34,299 nucleotides of DNA from a virus, in the IMG/VR virus record IMGVR_UViG_3300020172_002480, positions 1 to 34,299 of that record. One strand, written 5' to 3'. Below, one piece after another: positions 5,972 to 14,244 of this stretch (position 1 is its first letter; each line of letters begins with the position of its first letter). Below the pieces are notes generated by a model. That model searched no databases and was not told the origin of the DNA. It saw only the letters and a program-made list of their open reading frames with translations. Made by a program: the position numbers and the translations under genes.

Positions 5972-8242
5972 ATGGTAATACCAAGCTCAGAATTTGAAGA
6001 AGCACTCGCAACGGCAGCTGATGTAGCAAAAAAACTTCATCATGAATACATTACAATCGAACATGTATTGTACGCAATGCTCACTAATACAGAATTTAGT
6101 GATACCATTAATTCATTTGGTTCTAATGCATCGAAACTCAAAAGCGCAGTTTTAGATCATTTAAATAACAAATGTCAAGATATTACGGTATCAGAACCTG
6201 TTACACAACCAAAGAAAACAGTTGCATTTGAACGCCTGTTAAATAAGGCGTTCACTCAAGTTATTTTCAAATATCGTCAGCAAGTTGGTATTGCCGATGC
6301 ATTCCTGATGATGATGAATGAAAAACGTAGTTGGGCATTTTATTATATCTCACAAGCTGGTATCGAAAAAGATAAATTCTCTGACTTTTTAAATATGAAT
6401 ATTGATACTGAAGAAGAGGGGACTACAACTGAAGACCCTGATCCACGTTCAACCAAGGCATTGCAATCATATACAACCAATTTGAATGATCAAGTGACTA
6501 AAGGTAAAATCGACCCAGTTATTGGCCGAGTTGATGAATTGGAAAATATTGCATTGGCGTTAGGTCGTCGTAGTAAAAATAATGTCATTCTAGTAGGTGA
6601 TCCAGGTGTTGGTAAGACCGCAATTGCTGAAGGGTTGGCATATAACATCATTAAGGGTGGCGTACCAGATTTCTTGAAAGATTACACTGTTTATAATCTT
6701 GATATTTCTGCTATGTTGGCAGGTTCTAAATATCGAGGCGATTTCGAAGAACGTTTTAAACAGGTGATTAAGGCACTTGAAAACAAAGGTAAAACCGTTC
6801 TTTTCATTGATGAAGCACATATGATCAGTGGTGCTGGTGCGGGTAGCAATGGGGCAACTGATTTGGCAAACATGATGAAACCGGCATTGTCAAAAGGCAA
6901 CATCAAGGTAATTGCGTCTACCACATGGGATGAATATCGTAAGCACTTTGAAAAAGATCGTGCATTAATGCGTAGATTCCAACGTATTACGGTAGATGAA
7001 CCAACTCAAGAAATGACATTGAAAATCTTGAAAGGTTTGAAAAAATACTACGAAAAACATCATGATGTTAAAATTAAGGATGATGCATTAAAAGCGGCTG
7101 TTAAATTATCAGTGAAATATCAAGCTGATAAAAAACTACCAGATAAAGCCATCGATTTGATTGACGTTGCATGTTCTCGCTTTAATCTGAAACTAGCTGA
7201 TGAACGTATCGTAGCAGAACGTGAAATCCAATTCGAACTTGCTAAAATGATCAACCTTCCAGAGGAACAGATCATGGAAACTGAAAGCAATGATATTGCA
7301 TCATTGCAAGAAAAATTGGAAGCTGAAGTATACGGACAAGATGCTGCATTAACAGAAGTGGTTGATAAAATCATGGTGGCACAAGCTGGCTTGAAGCCTG
7401 AAAATAAACCAATCGGCTCATTTGTATTTATGGGACCAACTGGTTGCGGTAAAACTGAAACCGCAAAAGCATTGGCTAAACATCTTGGTTCTACGTTGTT
7501 AAGATTTGATATGTCAGAATATCAAGAAAAACATAGCATTAGTAAATTGATTGGTTCTCCACCAGGTTACGTTGGATTTGAAGAAAATGCGGGATTGTTG
7601 ATTACGCAAATTCAAGAACATCCAAATGCTGTATTGTTATTGGATGAAATTGAAAAAGCTCACCCAGATGTTGCAACTGTATTACTGCAAGTAATGGATA
7701 ATGGCTTTATCACTGGCTCTAATGGTAAACGTGCAGATTGCAGAAATGTTGTATTGATTTTAACTACTAATGCTGGTGCTCAATCTGCAGAAAAAAATGC
7801 AATTGGGTTTGGAAAACAAGAAAAAGATTATTCAGATGCTGATTTGAAAAAATTCTTATCACCAGAATTCCGTAATAGATTAGATGGTATTATTACATTT
7901 AATAAACTTGGTAAAGAAGCAATGACCATGGTTGTTAATAAATTTATTGATGAATTGCGTGTTCAAGTTAAAGATAAAGGAATCCGAATCAAAATCACGA
8001 AAGATGCTATCAATTGGTTAATTGAAAAAGGGTTCGATCCTAAAATGGGGGCGAGACCATTGCAGCGAGTAATCGATAAAGAAATCAAACGTGATTTAGC
8101 TAAATTGATGTTATTCGGTGAGTTGAAAAATGGCGGGACTTTAAATATTACCATTGATAATGATTCCATTGCGTTAACTGCTAAATCAAAACAAGTTAAA
8201 CAAGCGGCAATCGTTACAGAAGAACCTGTTATGGTTGATTAA
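5972..8242 (+). CDS. clpA: ClpA-like AAA+ unfoldase
   Basis: Class I Clp ATPase of 756 residues, almost exactly the length of E. coli ClpA. It has an N-domain (1-~145) and two AAA+ modules: Walker A GDPGVGKT (209-216) with Walker B VLFIDE (276-281), and Walker A GPTGCGKT (488-495) with Walker B VLLLDE (555-560). No long ClpB-type middle domain is present between them. In D2 a loop with Ile-Gly-Phe (611-613) precedes FLSPEFRNRLD, matching the ClpP-docking IGL/IGF loop of ClpA and ClpX. So it could direct host ClpP, since no ClpP is in the window. It has an AGGA ribosome-binding site and is probably co-transcribed with dnaJ. Confidence 0.92.
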   Translation: MVIPSSEFEEALATAADVAKKLHHEYITIEHVLYAMLTNTEFSDTINSFGSNASKLKSAVLDHLNNKCQDITVSEPVTQPKKTVAFERLLNKAFTQVIFKYRQQVGIADAFLMMMNEKRSWAFYYISQAGIEKDKFSDFLNMNIDTEEEGTTTEDPDPRSTKALQSYTTNLNDQVTKGKIDPVIGRVDELENIALALGRRSKNNVILVGDPGVGKTAIAEGLAYNIIKGGVPDFLKDYTVYNLDISAMLAGSKYRGDFEERFKQVIKALENKGKTVLFIDEAHMISGAGAGSNGATDLANMMKPALSKGNIKVIASTTWDEYRKHFEKDRALMRRFQRITVDEPTQEMTLKILKGLKKYYEKHHDVKIKDDALKAAVKLSVKYQADKKLPDKAIDLIDVACSRFNLKLADERIVAEREIQFELAKMINLPEEQIMETESNDIASLQEKLEAEVYGQDAALTEVVDKIMVAQAGLKPENKPIGSFVFMGPTGCGKTETAKALAKHLGSTLLRFDMSEYQEKHSISKLIGSPPGYVGFEENAGLLITQIQEHPNAVLLLDEIEKAHPDVATVLLQVMDNGFITGSNGKRADCRNVVLILTTNAGAQSAEKNAIGFGKQEKDYSDADLKKFLSPEFRNRLDGIITFNKLGKEAMTMVVNKFIDELRVQVKDKGIRIKITKDAINWLIEKGFDPKMGARPLQRVIDKEIKRDLAKLMLFGELKNGGTLNITIDNDSIALTAKSKQVKQAAIVTEEPVMVD

Positions 8243-8247
8243 TCAGA

Positions 8248-8290
8248 TAAGCCCAGTTAATCGATAAATACTTATTATTAACTGGGCTTA
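8248..8290 (+). terminator. 14-bp stem after clpA with a late promoter in its loop
   Basis: TAAGCCCAGTTAAT (8248-8261) pairs perfectly with ATTAACTGGGCTTA (8277-8290). There is no T-run after it, so termination is uncertain. The loop holds GATAAATA, and the right arm ends three bases before the ATG at 8294. RNA reading through from clpA would fold and hide the start; late RNA beginning near 8276 would contain only the right arm. Confidence 0.75.
8263..8270 (+). promoter_or_regulatory. Putative late promoter for the 8294-10900 operon
   Basis: GATAAATA matches the T4 late box except for the first base. The predicted start is near 8276, giving a leader of about 18 bases with no evident ribosome-binding site. 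Confidence 0.6.
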
Positions 8291-8293
8291 ATT

Positions 8294-8668
8294 ATGCGTA
8301 TTATAGAATTATTAGAAGGAAAAAACTTTAAAGATTTAGACTTTGTTAAAGAAGTCGGTGATGATGGAAAACGTGAGTTGAATTATGATTTAACTGAAGA
8401 TCTTATGTTTTTCATGAATAATGATGATGAAGCATACCGCCGTCATCTTTATCCTATTATATCAAAATGTATTGACATTATCGAAACTAAAAAACGTCCT
8501 AAATCTTCTATGTTTGAAAAAGCAATTCGTGAATGTTATAAAATGTACACGAAAGAATATCCAATTCGTGAATTACCACCTGATCTTGATGAAAAAATAA
8601 TTAAAGAAACATGTGATAAATTACAAGAAGAGGTCTGTCAACATATCAATGATGGTCGATATAAATGA
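8294..8668 (+). CDS. Hypothetical protein with capsid-targeting-like N-terminus
   Basis: Protein of 124 residues with no recognised domain. The N-terminus MRIIELLE followed by Gly resembles the short capsid-targeting peptides of T4 internal proteins, which the prohead protease removes after [L/I]xE (here LLE, residues 6-8). The rest is charged and mostly helical. It is the first gene of a tightly overlapping operon: its end overlaps the next start as ATGA. The start lies three bases after a hairpin arm and has no clear Shine-Dalgarno. Its function is unknown; packaging into the head is inference. Confidence 0.75.
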   Translation: MRIIELLEGKNFKDLDFVKEVGDDGKRELNYDLTEDLMFFMNNDDEAYRRHLYPIISKCIDIIETKKRPKSSMFEKAIRECYKMYTKEYPIRELPPDLDEKIIKETCDKLQEEVCQHINDGRYK

Positions 8669-9315
8669 GTGGAAATGCAATTAAAAATGCTAAACCAATA
8701 AAAAAACAAGATTATCAACAATTATTAACCAACTTACAATCAATACTTCCACCTGGGTTGTCAGTATATCCATATGGCAGTATCGGTAAAAAACAAATCA
8801 GCGGTGATGCAGATTTTTTCATTAATGCCGCTGATTTGTTATCAATATTTCCATCACATCGTGATGGAAATCTCCTAGAAAGCAGAAAACTATTACAAGA
8901 ATATTTCATAAACCAAGGTCTGGAGTCAACCAGAGCTGGGGTAGCAGTATTTGTCGGTATTCCAGTATATGATAATATAGTGCAAGTTGATTTAACTACG
9001 GTCAATGACGCAACTGCAATGATGTATCTTCACGATCATGTATATGAAAGCGAAACAATGAAAGGAAAAGATGTAGTTAGTATATGGTGTGATTTGGCTA
9101 ACCTCACGTCAGATGACCTCATGATTAGTCCATTTTCTGGATTATTCAAGCGTACTAACAAACAATTTATATCACACGATCCTACTGAAATTGCTAAAAT
9201 TATTATCGGATCAGATGCGACTGAATACGATATGCGTTCACCATCACGACTCTTAGAAGCAGTAAAATATAATCTAATTAAATATCAACATATAAAACAA
9301 ACATATTTCCAATGA
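8665..9315 (+). CDS. Pol-beta-like nucleotidyltransferase
   Basis: Protein of 216 residues. The N-terminal half has the Pol-beta nucleotidyltransferase signature: YPYGSIGKK (G38-S39), then GDADFF with D48 and D50, and a third acidic residue in VQVDLTT (D109). These would bind two metal ions and an NTP. The substrate cannot be told; relatives act on tRNA, RNA, proteins or small molecules. The start overlaps the preceding stop (ATGA), and its own end overlaps the next start in the same way, so the three proteins are probably made in fixed ratio. It shares the operon with two other nucleotidyl-transfer-type proteins. Confidence 0.8.
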   Translation: MSGNAIKNAKPIKKQDYQQLLTNLQSILPPGLSVYPYGSIGKKQISGDADFFINAADLLSIFPSHRDGNLLESRKLLQEYFINQGLESTRAGVAVFVGIPVYDNIVQVDLTTVNDATAMMYLHDHVYESETMKGKDVVSIWCDLANLTSDDLMISPFSGLFKRTNKQFISHDPTEIAKIIIGSDATEYDMRSPSRLLEAVKYNLIKYQHIKQTYFQ

Positions 9316-10382
9316 AAAAATTTGGTAGAGCATTTAACCACTTAGAAGATTTAATTTTCTTTTATGGGTCAGCGGGTGTGAAAGAAGCTGTTCAACATAT
9401 TACCGAAATTTCTAATGATCCGAGTTTAGTTAGAATGAAATGGGATGGCGGATTACAGGTTTATTGGGGGCGTGAGTATGTCAACGGGCCATTAATTATG
9501 ACTGGACATAATGGCTGGGCACGTGGTTGCAAATCAACTACATCAGAAGAATTATATGATTTTATAATAAATCATTCTGGCAAAGACCGTGAAAATGTTT
9601 CTGGTCAGCGTAAAGAATTTGCTAGAAAATTTGGTCGTTTGTTTCCATTGATAGATTCAGCTACTCCTAATGATTTTGTTGGGTTTGTTTATACTGATTT
9701 ATTATTTTGGGATAAACCACTGTTATGCAATGATGAATATAACTTTCAACCTAATCACACCGGGTATACTGTTCATAAAGATTCCTCGTTAGGTAAAAGA
9801 ATAGAAAAGTCAAGAATTTTAATGGCTGGCCACGCATATTTTGATACATTTGGACTGAATGATGAGTTCCAAAAACCATTAGATGATTTTCATATATTTA
9901 ATAGCACTGATGAATTAATAATTTTAGATCCATATTACTCAAATGCAAACACGTTGCATAGATTTAATACTTCTGACTTGGAATATATTAATTCAAGAAC
10001 AGTTAATATTGATAGGTTTTTAAGACCAATAGATGGAGTTAGTGCATTTAAAGATTATATTTACAAGTATAATAACTATCGTATGAAACAAGACGCATCA
10101 GTAAGTTTTCTTACTTGGATTACTAGTATTAGTAATATTAGTCCCTCACAGATATTAAAAATACAAAACCGAATATTTACAGAAAATGATGGATATCATG
10201 CTTTATTTGATTTGTTAGGTTATATCAAATCAGTTAAAAATTCTATGATTCATCGTATGGATTTACACGCAACCGAGTATGATGTTAAAGCATTTAATCC
10301 AGAAGGTTGGGTGAGATATGCAGATGAAACTAAACAATTTGGTCATATTAAACTAGTACCGAGGCATAAATGGACACCGTAG
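9312..10382 (+). CDS. Possible KxDG ligase/nucleotidyltransferase-like protein
   Basis: Protein of 356 residues. LVRMKWDGGLQVYWGRE (K43-W44-D45-G46) looks like motif I, the nucleotide-binding Lys motif of ATP-dependent DNA/RNA ligases and capping enzymes. Near the C-terminus, PEGWV (E331-G332) followed by HIKLVPR (K347) resembles motifs IV and V. The distance from motif I to IV (about 290 residues) is much longer than in ordinary ligases, so this is not a standard ligase. T4-like cyanophages have proteins of unknown function with a similar KWDG segment. It overlaps the flanking genes by 4 and 13 bases. The activity is inferred from motifs alone. Confidence 0.65.
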   Translation: MKKFGRAFNHLEDLIFFYGSAGVKEAVQHITEISNDPSLVRMKWDGGLQVYWGREYVNGPLIMTGHNGWARGCKSTTSEELYDFIINHSGKDRENVSGQRKEFARKFGRLFPLIDSATPNDFVGFVYTDLLFWDKPLLCNDEYNFQPNHTGYTVHKDSSLGKRIEKSRILMAGHAYFDTFGLNDEFQKPLDDFHIFNSTDELIILDPYYSNANTLHRFNTSDLEYINSRTVNIDRFLRPIDGVSAFKDYIYKYNNYRMKQDASVSFLTWITSISNISPSQILKIQNRIFTENDGYHALFDLLGYIKSVKNSMIHRMDLHATEYDVKAFNPEGWVRYADETKQFGHIKLVPRHKWTP

Positions 10383-10900
10383 GAATTTGTTTTGGTAGAT
10401 ACAACCCACCACATAAAGGCCATAAAGAATCTTGGAAGATTGCAGCACAATCAGACAAGTTCTTTATTGGGACCAATCCTAATACCATTGGACCAAAAGA
10501 TCCATTGCCATTCGATATAAAATTAAAAGCTATGGAAACCATATCACCAGATGTGGCTGAACATATCATCCCTGAACAAAATCTGTTTACATTAGCAACT
10601 AAAATTTATGAAAAATTTGGTGAACATATCCAATTAAAAGTATGTACAGATGAAGAATGGTTAGCCAATTCATTAGAAAAATACAATGGCATTGAAAGTA
10701 CGCATGGATATTTTAAATTTGATTCTATTATGCAAGAAGAAACACCTAGATTAAGTTCTGCGACTACCTTGCGAGAAGCTGTAAAAACCGGAGATAAAGA
10801 ATTATTTAGTGAAGCTGCCGGTATTTCCGCCGATACAGAAATTCGCATAAATAATAGAGTATTAAAATTCTTCGATTTAGTGGAGGAATTTATTAGTTAG
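10370..10900 (+). CDS. HxGH nucleotidyltransferase (NMN adenylyltransferase-like)
   Basis: Protein of 176 residues of the cytidylyltransferase/NMNAT superfamily. GRYNPPHKGH at 9-18 holds the HxGH signature (H15-H18) that binds the nucleotide triphosphate, and SSATTLR at 129-135 matches the second superfamily motif (ISSTxIR). Similar phage proteins are annotated as nicotinamide-nucleotide adenylyltransferases, which make NAD from NMN and ATP; another adenylyl- or cytidylyl-transfer reaction is possible. It starts 13 bases before the end of the KWDG gene. Its product could supply or modify a cofactor used by its operon partners, but that is inference. Confidence 0.85.
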   Translation: MDTVGICFGRYNPPHKGHKESWKIAAQSDKFFIGTNPNTIGPKDPLPFDIKLKAMETISPDVAEHIIPEQNLFTLATKIYEKFGEHIQLKVCTDEEWLANSLEKYNGIESTHGYFKFDSIMQEETPRLSSATTLREAVKTGDKELFSEAAGISADTEIRINNRVLKFFDLVEEFIS

Positions 10901-10914
10901 TTAAGGATAACAAA

Positions 10915-11691
10915 ATGAGTGATAAAGATAATTTAAATCCAAAAGCATTATTAGAAGGATTATATGATATTCTTAAAAATAATGGTGGAAGATTAGATGA
11001 AAAGAATGACAAGGATTTCTCTAAAACCAAGTCTAGTAAAGTTAAAACTGAATGTGGTGAACCAGATCAAATGACTGATGAAGAATTGAAAATGTTCTCA
11101 CGGAATTCAATCGGAACACGACGTGGTAGAGGACAGGGTGAAAATCCATGGAATCATCTAAAATCACGTGGTAGAAGTTTTAAGGGTCGTACTAGAAACG
11201 AAGATATAGATGTTGAAGAATGTGCTGGTGTTGGAATTATTACCAATCAAAACAGTACAAAAGATGTAAACAAAAAAACTCCTCAAAAAAATTTAGATGC
11301 ATTTCACTTAGAAGAAGCATTGATCGATATGTACCATGCCTTAACAGAAGGTGGGATTCATCCACTAGGAGATGCTGCAAAAGCTAGTATTAAAGGTGCT
11401 ATTACAACACCAGAAGCAAATAATAATGCTGGTGATGCATATAAAAGCTGGCGATTTGGTATAGCACTTGCTGGTGCCCCTGAATATCCAACAAAAGCAG
11501 TAAATGATATTGGTGGAGACCCATTAATTACCACTTATACAGATGAAGAACGTAAAATGGTTCAGTATGCTGCCCAGCAATCAGATGTTGGTCATTTAAA
11601 AAATCTTACTTCAAACAAAAGTGCAGAAAAACCAGATGTTAATAAAACAAGTGCAATTTCCCCTGCCAAACGTAATAAGTATGGTGTCTAA
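10915..11691 (+). CDS. Conserved T4-like phage protein, candidate internal head protein
   Basis: Protein of 258 residues. The N-terminal half is basic and low in hydrophobics (RNSIGTRRGRGQG, KSRGRSFKGRT), suggesting nucleic acid contact. The C-terminal half contains a conserved-looking block (YKSWRFGIALAGAPEYP, then YTDEERKMVQYAA) that I associate with T4-like cyanophage proteins of unknown function. ALLE followed by Gly at 11-15 is a possible prohead protease site. It has an AAGGA site; its stop overlaps the next start (TAATG). It lies at the head of a block of genes whose products share [L/I]xE sites. Confidence 0.75.
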   Translation: MSDKDNLNPKALLEGLYDILKNNGGRLDEKNDKDFSKTKSSKVKTECGEPDQMTDEELKMFSRNSIGTRRGRGQGENPWNHLKSRGRSFKGRTRNEDIDVEECAGVGIITNQNSTKDVNKKTPQKNLDAFHLEEALIDMYHALTEGGIHPLGDAAKASIKGAITTPEANNNAGDAYKSWRFGIALAGAPEYPTKAVNDIGGDPLITTYTDEERKMVQYAAQQSDVGHLKNLTSNKSAEKPDVNKTSAISPAKRNKYGV

Positions 11692-11948
11692 TGAGACAGA
11701 TTAGAATTACAACAGCTGATCTATGTCCACCTAGTGAAGATGATTGCTTTTTGGCACCTGATGATCCAATTCATGAACTTAAAAAAGTAGCAATGATGGG
11801 TGGATTAGGCAGTGAACAAGCATTAGCTAATTATATAAATTCACAAAAACCTGTTATTCTTGGTAGTGATAAAGGTAGAATTGCTAGAGAACAAGGAATT
11901 AAACCTGGAACAGATGAATGGTTTAAACATTGGTTTGGCAGGAATTAA
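11691..11948 (+). CDS. Small conserved phage protein
   Basis: An 85-residue protein, acidic in the N-terminal third (DLCPPSEDD) and ending in REQGIKPGTDEWFKHWFGRN, a segment typical of small T4-like phage proteins of unknown function. Its start overlaps the preceding stop and the next gene begins one base after it ends, so it belongs to the same transcript. No known motif. Its position suggests a head-related role. Confidence 0.75.
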   Translation: MRQIRITTADLCPPSEDDCFLAPDDPIHELKKVAMMGGLGSEQALANYINSQKPVILGSDKGRIAREQGIKPGTDEWFKHWFGRN

Positions 11949-11949
11949 T

Positions 11950-12135
11950 ATGAAAATTCACGAAATAATTAAAGAAACGGCAACTGCTGGGGCAACAAGT
12001 GCCGCCAATGTTGGTGTTGGTGTTGTTTACCCAAATAAAGGGCCTAAACAAAAAAAGAATAAAGATGGCACCGTAGTTAATGCGTTAGATCAAAACACTA
12101 ACCTAATGACAGGCGGAAGCATCAAAAGAAGATAA
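11950..12135 (+). CDS. Small basic protein with T4 internal-protein-like leader
   Basis: A 61-residue protein starting at the ATG at 11950 (MKIHEIIKE). The open frame continues upstream to 11860, but that segment overlaps the previous gene. MKIHEIIKE, with a cleavage-type IKE at 7-9, closely resembles the ~10-residue capsid-targeting sequences of T4 internal proteins. The remaining 52 residues are Ala/Gly/Lys-rich and probably unstructured. I infer a packaged head peptide that is processed by the phage protease. No enzyme signature. Confidence 0.75.
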   Translation: MKIHEIIKETATAGATSAANVGVGVVYPNKGPKQKKNKDGTVVNALDQNTNLMTGGSIKRR

Positions 12136-12138
12136 ATA
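12131..12138 (+). promoter_or_regulatory. Putative late promoter for the 12158 gene
   Basis: GATAAATA overlaps the stop codon of the previous gene. With T4 spacing the start is near 12144, leaving a leader of about 14 bases that contains the TGGAG ribosome-binding site. Confidence 0.6.
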
Positions 12139-12157
12139 CAAAATATTGGAGTTAAAT

Positions 12158-13570
12158 ATGAAACCGGAATCAAAATCAACTCAGCATAAACAATTGGATG
12201 AATTCCAATTACCTGGTGCTGAAATGCATACTGCAAGCCCAGTAGTTACTCAAGGAACACTACCTAACGGAGAAGTTGACCAAGAAGGTGCAATGGCAAA
12301 GGCTGATTTGTTTAAATTATCAAATTACAGCTATAAATTATTCAAAAAAATCGAAGATAATCAACAATTAGAAGCGTGGGTTCAAGCTAAAATTACTAAA
12401 GCTGCTGATTATATTGCGTCAGTTTATCACTACTTAGAATATGAAATGAAAATTAGTGAATATGGTGCTAAATTAGAAAGTAGTGATATGTATACCGAAA
12501 GTCAAAAAGCAGTAATTCAAAATAAATTGAATGAAGCTAGAGAAATGGTGCGTTATCTTAAAATTGCACAAGCTCAAAAACTTTCAGAAGGTAAATCATC
12601 TAATAAAGATTTTGCAGCATTGGCAGCACCAGTTGATAAAATTACATATGCTGATAAAATCGCCGGTGCAAATAAAAAAGCTAAATCAGCAACTGCAAAG
12701 GTTGCAAAAGAAGGATTAGCAGAAGCAAATTACTCAGATGACGATGATTATGTAAAACGTCCGCATATGCCGAAATATGGCAAACATTCAGACGATCCAG
12801 GTTATGACGAAGCCGATGCAGAAGAAGATGCAAAAAAAGCGTATAAAGCTGGTATTGAAAAAAGAAAAAAAGAAAAACAACTAGATGAATTAGATCAAAG
12901 TACATTAAAATCATATACAAAAGCTGCTTCACAAGATTTGGTTGACAAATCATCTAAATTAGCTAAAACCGATTCTTCTAAAAAACAAGCAGAGTTAGGT
13001 CGTAAAGTAGTAAACCGTACTCGTGGCATTGCAACCGCTGTTGATAAAATGGAAGAATCTAAACCAAGTGCTGGGTTATCTAAAAAAGAAAAATCTTCAG
13101 TTGCTAAAAAAGCAACTGCTGGTAAAGACATTGGTAAACCAGGTAAAAACTTTGATAAAGTAGCTAAAAAAGCAGGTGGCGGTGAAAAAGGTAAAAAAAT
13201 TGCTGCAGCTGCCATGTGGAAAAATATCAAAGAAGGAGTTGAAATTGCATTTGGAGAAGGTGTTTATTCTGAAGATCAACAACTAGATGAATTAGATCTA
13301 AAACCTTGGGAAAAGAAAAGTCCATTTTCTAAAAAAGGATATGAAAAAGTAGCACACCGTCAATCTATTAAAATGCAAGACGCTGATGAAAAAGTTGAAA
13401 AAGCTGATGAAGAAGGTAATGATGCTGATATCAAAAAAGCTGGTCAAGATTGGAAAAAAGCTAAATCATTTAAAGAAAAAGCTGAAAGAAAAGCGTCACT
13501 TGCTAAGAATGAATCATTAAATGAATCAGCAGAGTTAACTGCTATTAAAATGCTGAGTGGATTAAAATAA
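12158..13570 (+). CDS. Lys/Ala-rich candidate prohead core or internal protein
   Basis: Protein of 470 residues, highly charged, mostly helical and rich in Lys and Ala. I start at the ATG at 12158 with TGGAG seven bases upstream; a TTG at 12146 lacks such a site. KQLDEF occurs at 11-16 and QLDEL twice more (near 243 and 377). LDE fits the [L/I]xE cleavage rule of T4-type prohead proteases. LDELDQSTLKSY, followed later by RTRGIATAVDKM, is a motif shared by many T4-like phage proteins. The C-terminus AELTAIKMLSGLK also looks conserved. Composition and sites suggest scaffold or packaged protein; this is inference. Confidence 0.75.
   Translation: MKPESKSTQHKQLDEFQLPGAEMHTASPVVTQGTLPNGEVDQEGAMAKADLFKLSNYSYKLFKKIEDNQQLEAWVQAKITKAADYIASVYHYLEYEMKISEYGAKLESSDMYTESQKAVIQNKLNEAREMVRYLKIAQAQKLSEGKSSNKDFAALAAPVDKITYADKIAGANKKAKSATAKVAKEGLAEANYSDDDDYVKRPHMPKYGKHSDDPGYDEADAEEDAKKAYKAGIEKRKKEKQLDELDQSTLKSYTKAASQDLVDKSSKLAKTDSSKKQAELGRKVVNRTRGIATAVDKMEESKPSAGLSKKEKSSVAKKATAGKDIGKPGKNFDKVAKKAGGGEKGKKIAAAAMWKNIKEGVEIAFGEGVYSEDQQLDELDLKPWEKKSPFSKKGYEKVAHRQSIKMQDADEKVEKADEEGNDADIKKAGQDWKKAKSFKEKAERKASLAKNESLNESAELTAIKMLSGLK
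12876..12896 (+). repeat. 21-bp direct repeat (copy 1; copy 2 at 13278-13298)
   Basis: An identical 21-base stretch occurs at 12876-12896 and 13278-13298, both in the same frame, coding for the QLDELD segment. Related but diverged copies (QLDEF) lie near 12188 and 14289. The identity at DNA level suggests recent duplication or constraint beyond the protein. Confidence 0.8.
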
Positions 13571-14244
13571 TGGATATGAAAAAAATTCTACAGGCACTCG
13601 ATGGTGCTTCATCTACCCCTGTAGAAGGTTCTAATGACATGAAAAAATTCATGAGTATTATTAACGAAGGGGCTAATCCACATAAGGTTAGCCTCCCAGT
13701 TCAAATGGCTATGCAACACTATGCAGAACCTGTTGTAAAAGAAGAGAAGCAACCTTCATTGTTAAAACAATATTTTGCAGAAGCAGAAGAAGCCTTTCAA
13801 CAAGAAAAAATTGAAAAACGACAATTGATTAATCAATATGCCAAAATTATAGCAGAACGTGTTCAAATGAAAGAATCAGCAATACCAAGACATTCGCCTG
13901 GGTTTACTGGTGGAGTTGGCCCTGGATTGCAAGATAATACCCCAATGGAGGATATCAATAAACCAGATGTTGTTAAAATGGATATTCCATTGTTAATTCG
14001 TTTGCTAGAATATGCTCGTGAAGATGCTAAAACCGATATGGATTTACACAATGTTACTGAAAAACTAATACAATTCAGTGAAGAAGGAGATACATTGACC
14101 ATGGATCATTATGATGCCATCATTGGTGAGCAAAAACTATTACCGGAACCAACCAACGAATCATGTTGGAAGGATTATAAACAACTAGGTATGAAAAAGA
14201 AAGGCAAAAAAACAGTTCCTAATTGCGTACCGAAGGGGAAATAA
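13570..14244 (+). CDS. Conserved phage protein with CW...NCVPK C-terminal motif
   Basis: Protein of 224 residues. INEGANPHKVSLPVQMAMQHY (split near 31-51; INE is a possible prohead protease site) and the C-terminal motif with Cys-Trp, GMKKKGKK and VPNCVPKGK are both typical of structural or internal proteins in T4-like marine phages. The last motif has two Cys and basic residues and could bind metal or DNA. The middle is helical and rich in Gln and Glu. The start overlaps the preceding stop (TAATG) and its own stop overlaps the next start the same way. Its function is not known. Confidence 0.75.
   Translation: MDMKKILQALDGASSTPVEGSNDMKKFMSIINEGANPHKVSLPVQMAMQHYAEPVVKEEKQPSLLKQYFAEAEEAFQQEKIEKRQLINQYAKIIAERVQMKESAIPRHSPGFTGGVGPGLQDNTPMEDINKPDVVKMDIPLLIRLLEYAREDAKTDMDLHNVTEKLIQFSEEGDTLTMDHYDAIIGEQKLLPEPTNESCWKDYKQLGMKKKGKKTVPNCVPKGK

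Noticed and set aside
12681-13282. Minus-strand frames opposite the 12158 gene rich in Leu and Phe
   Set aside because: They mirror Lys/Glu-rich codons and have no supporting signals.
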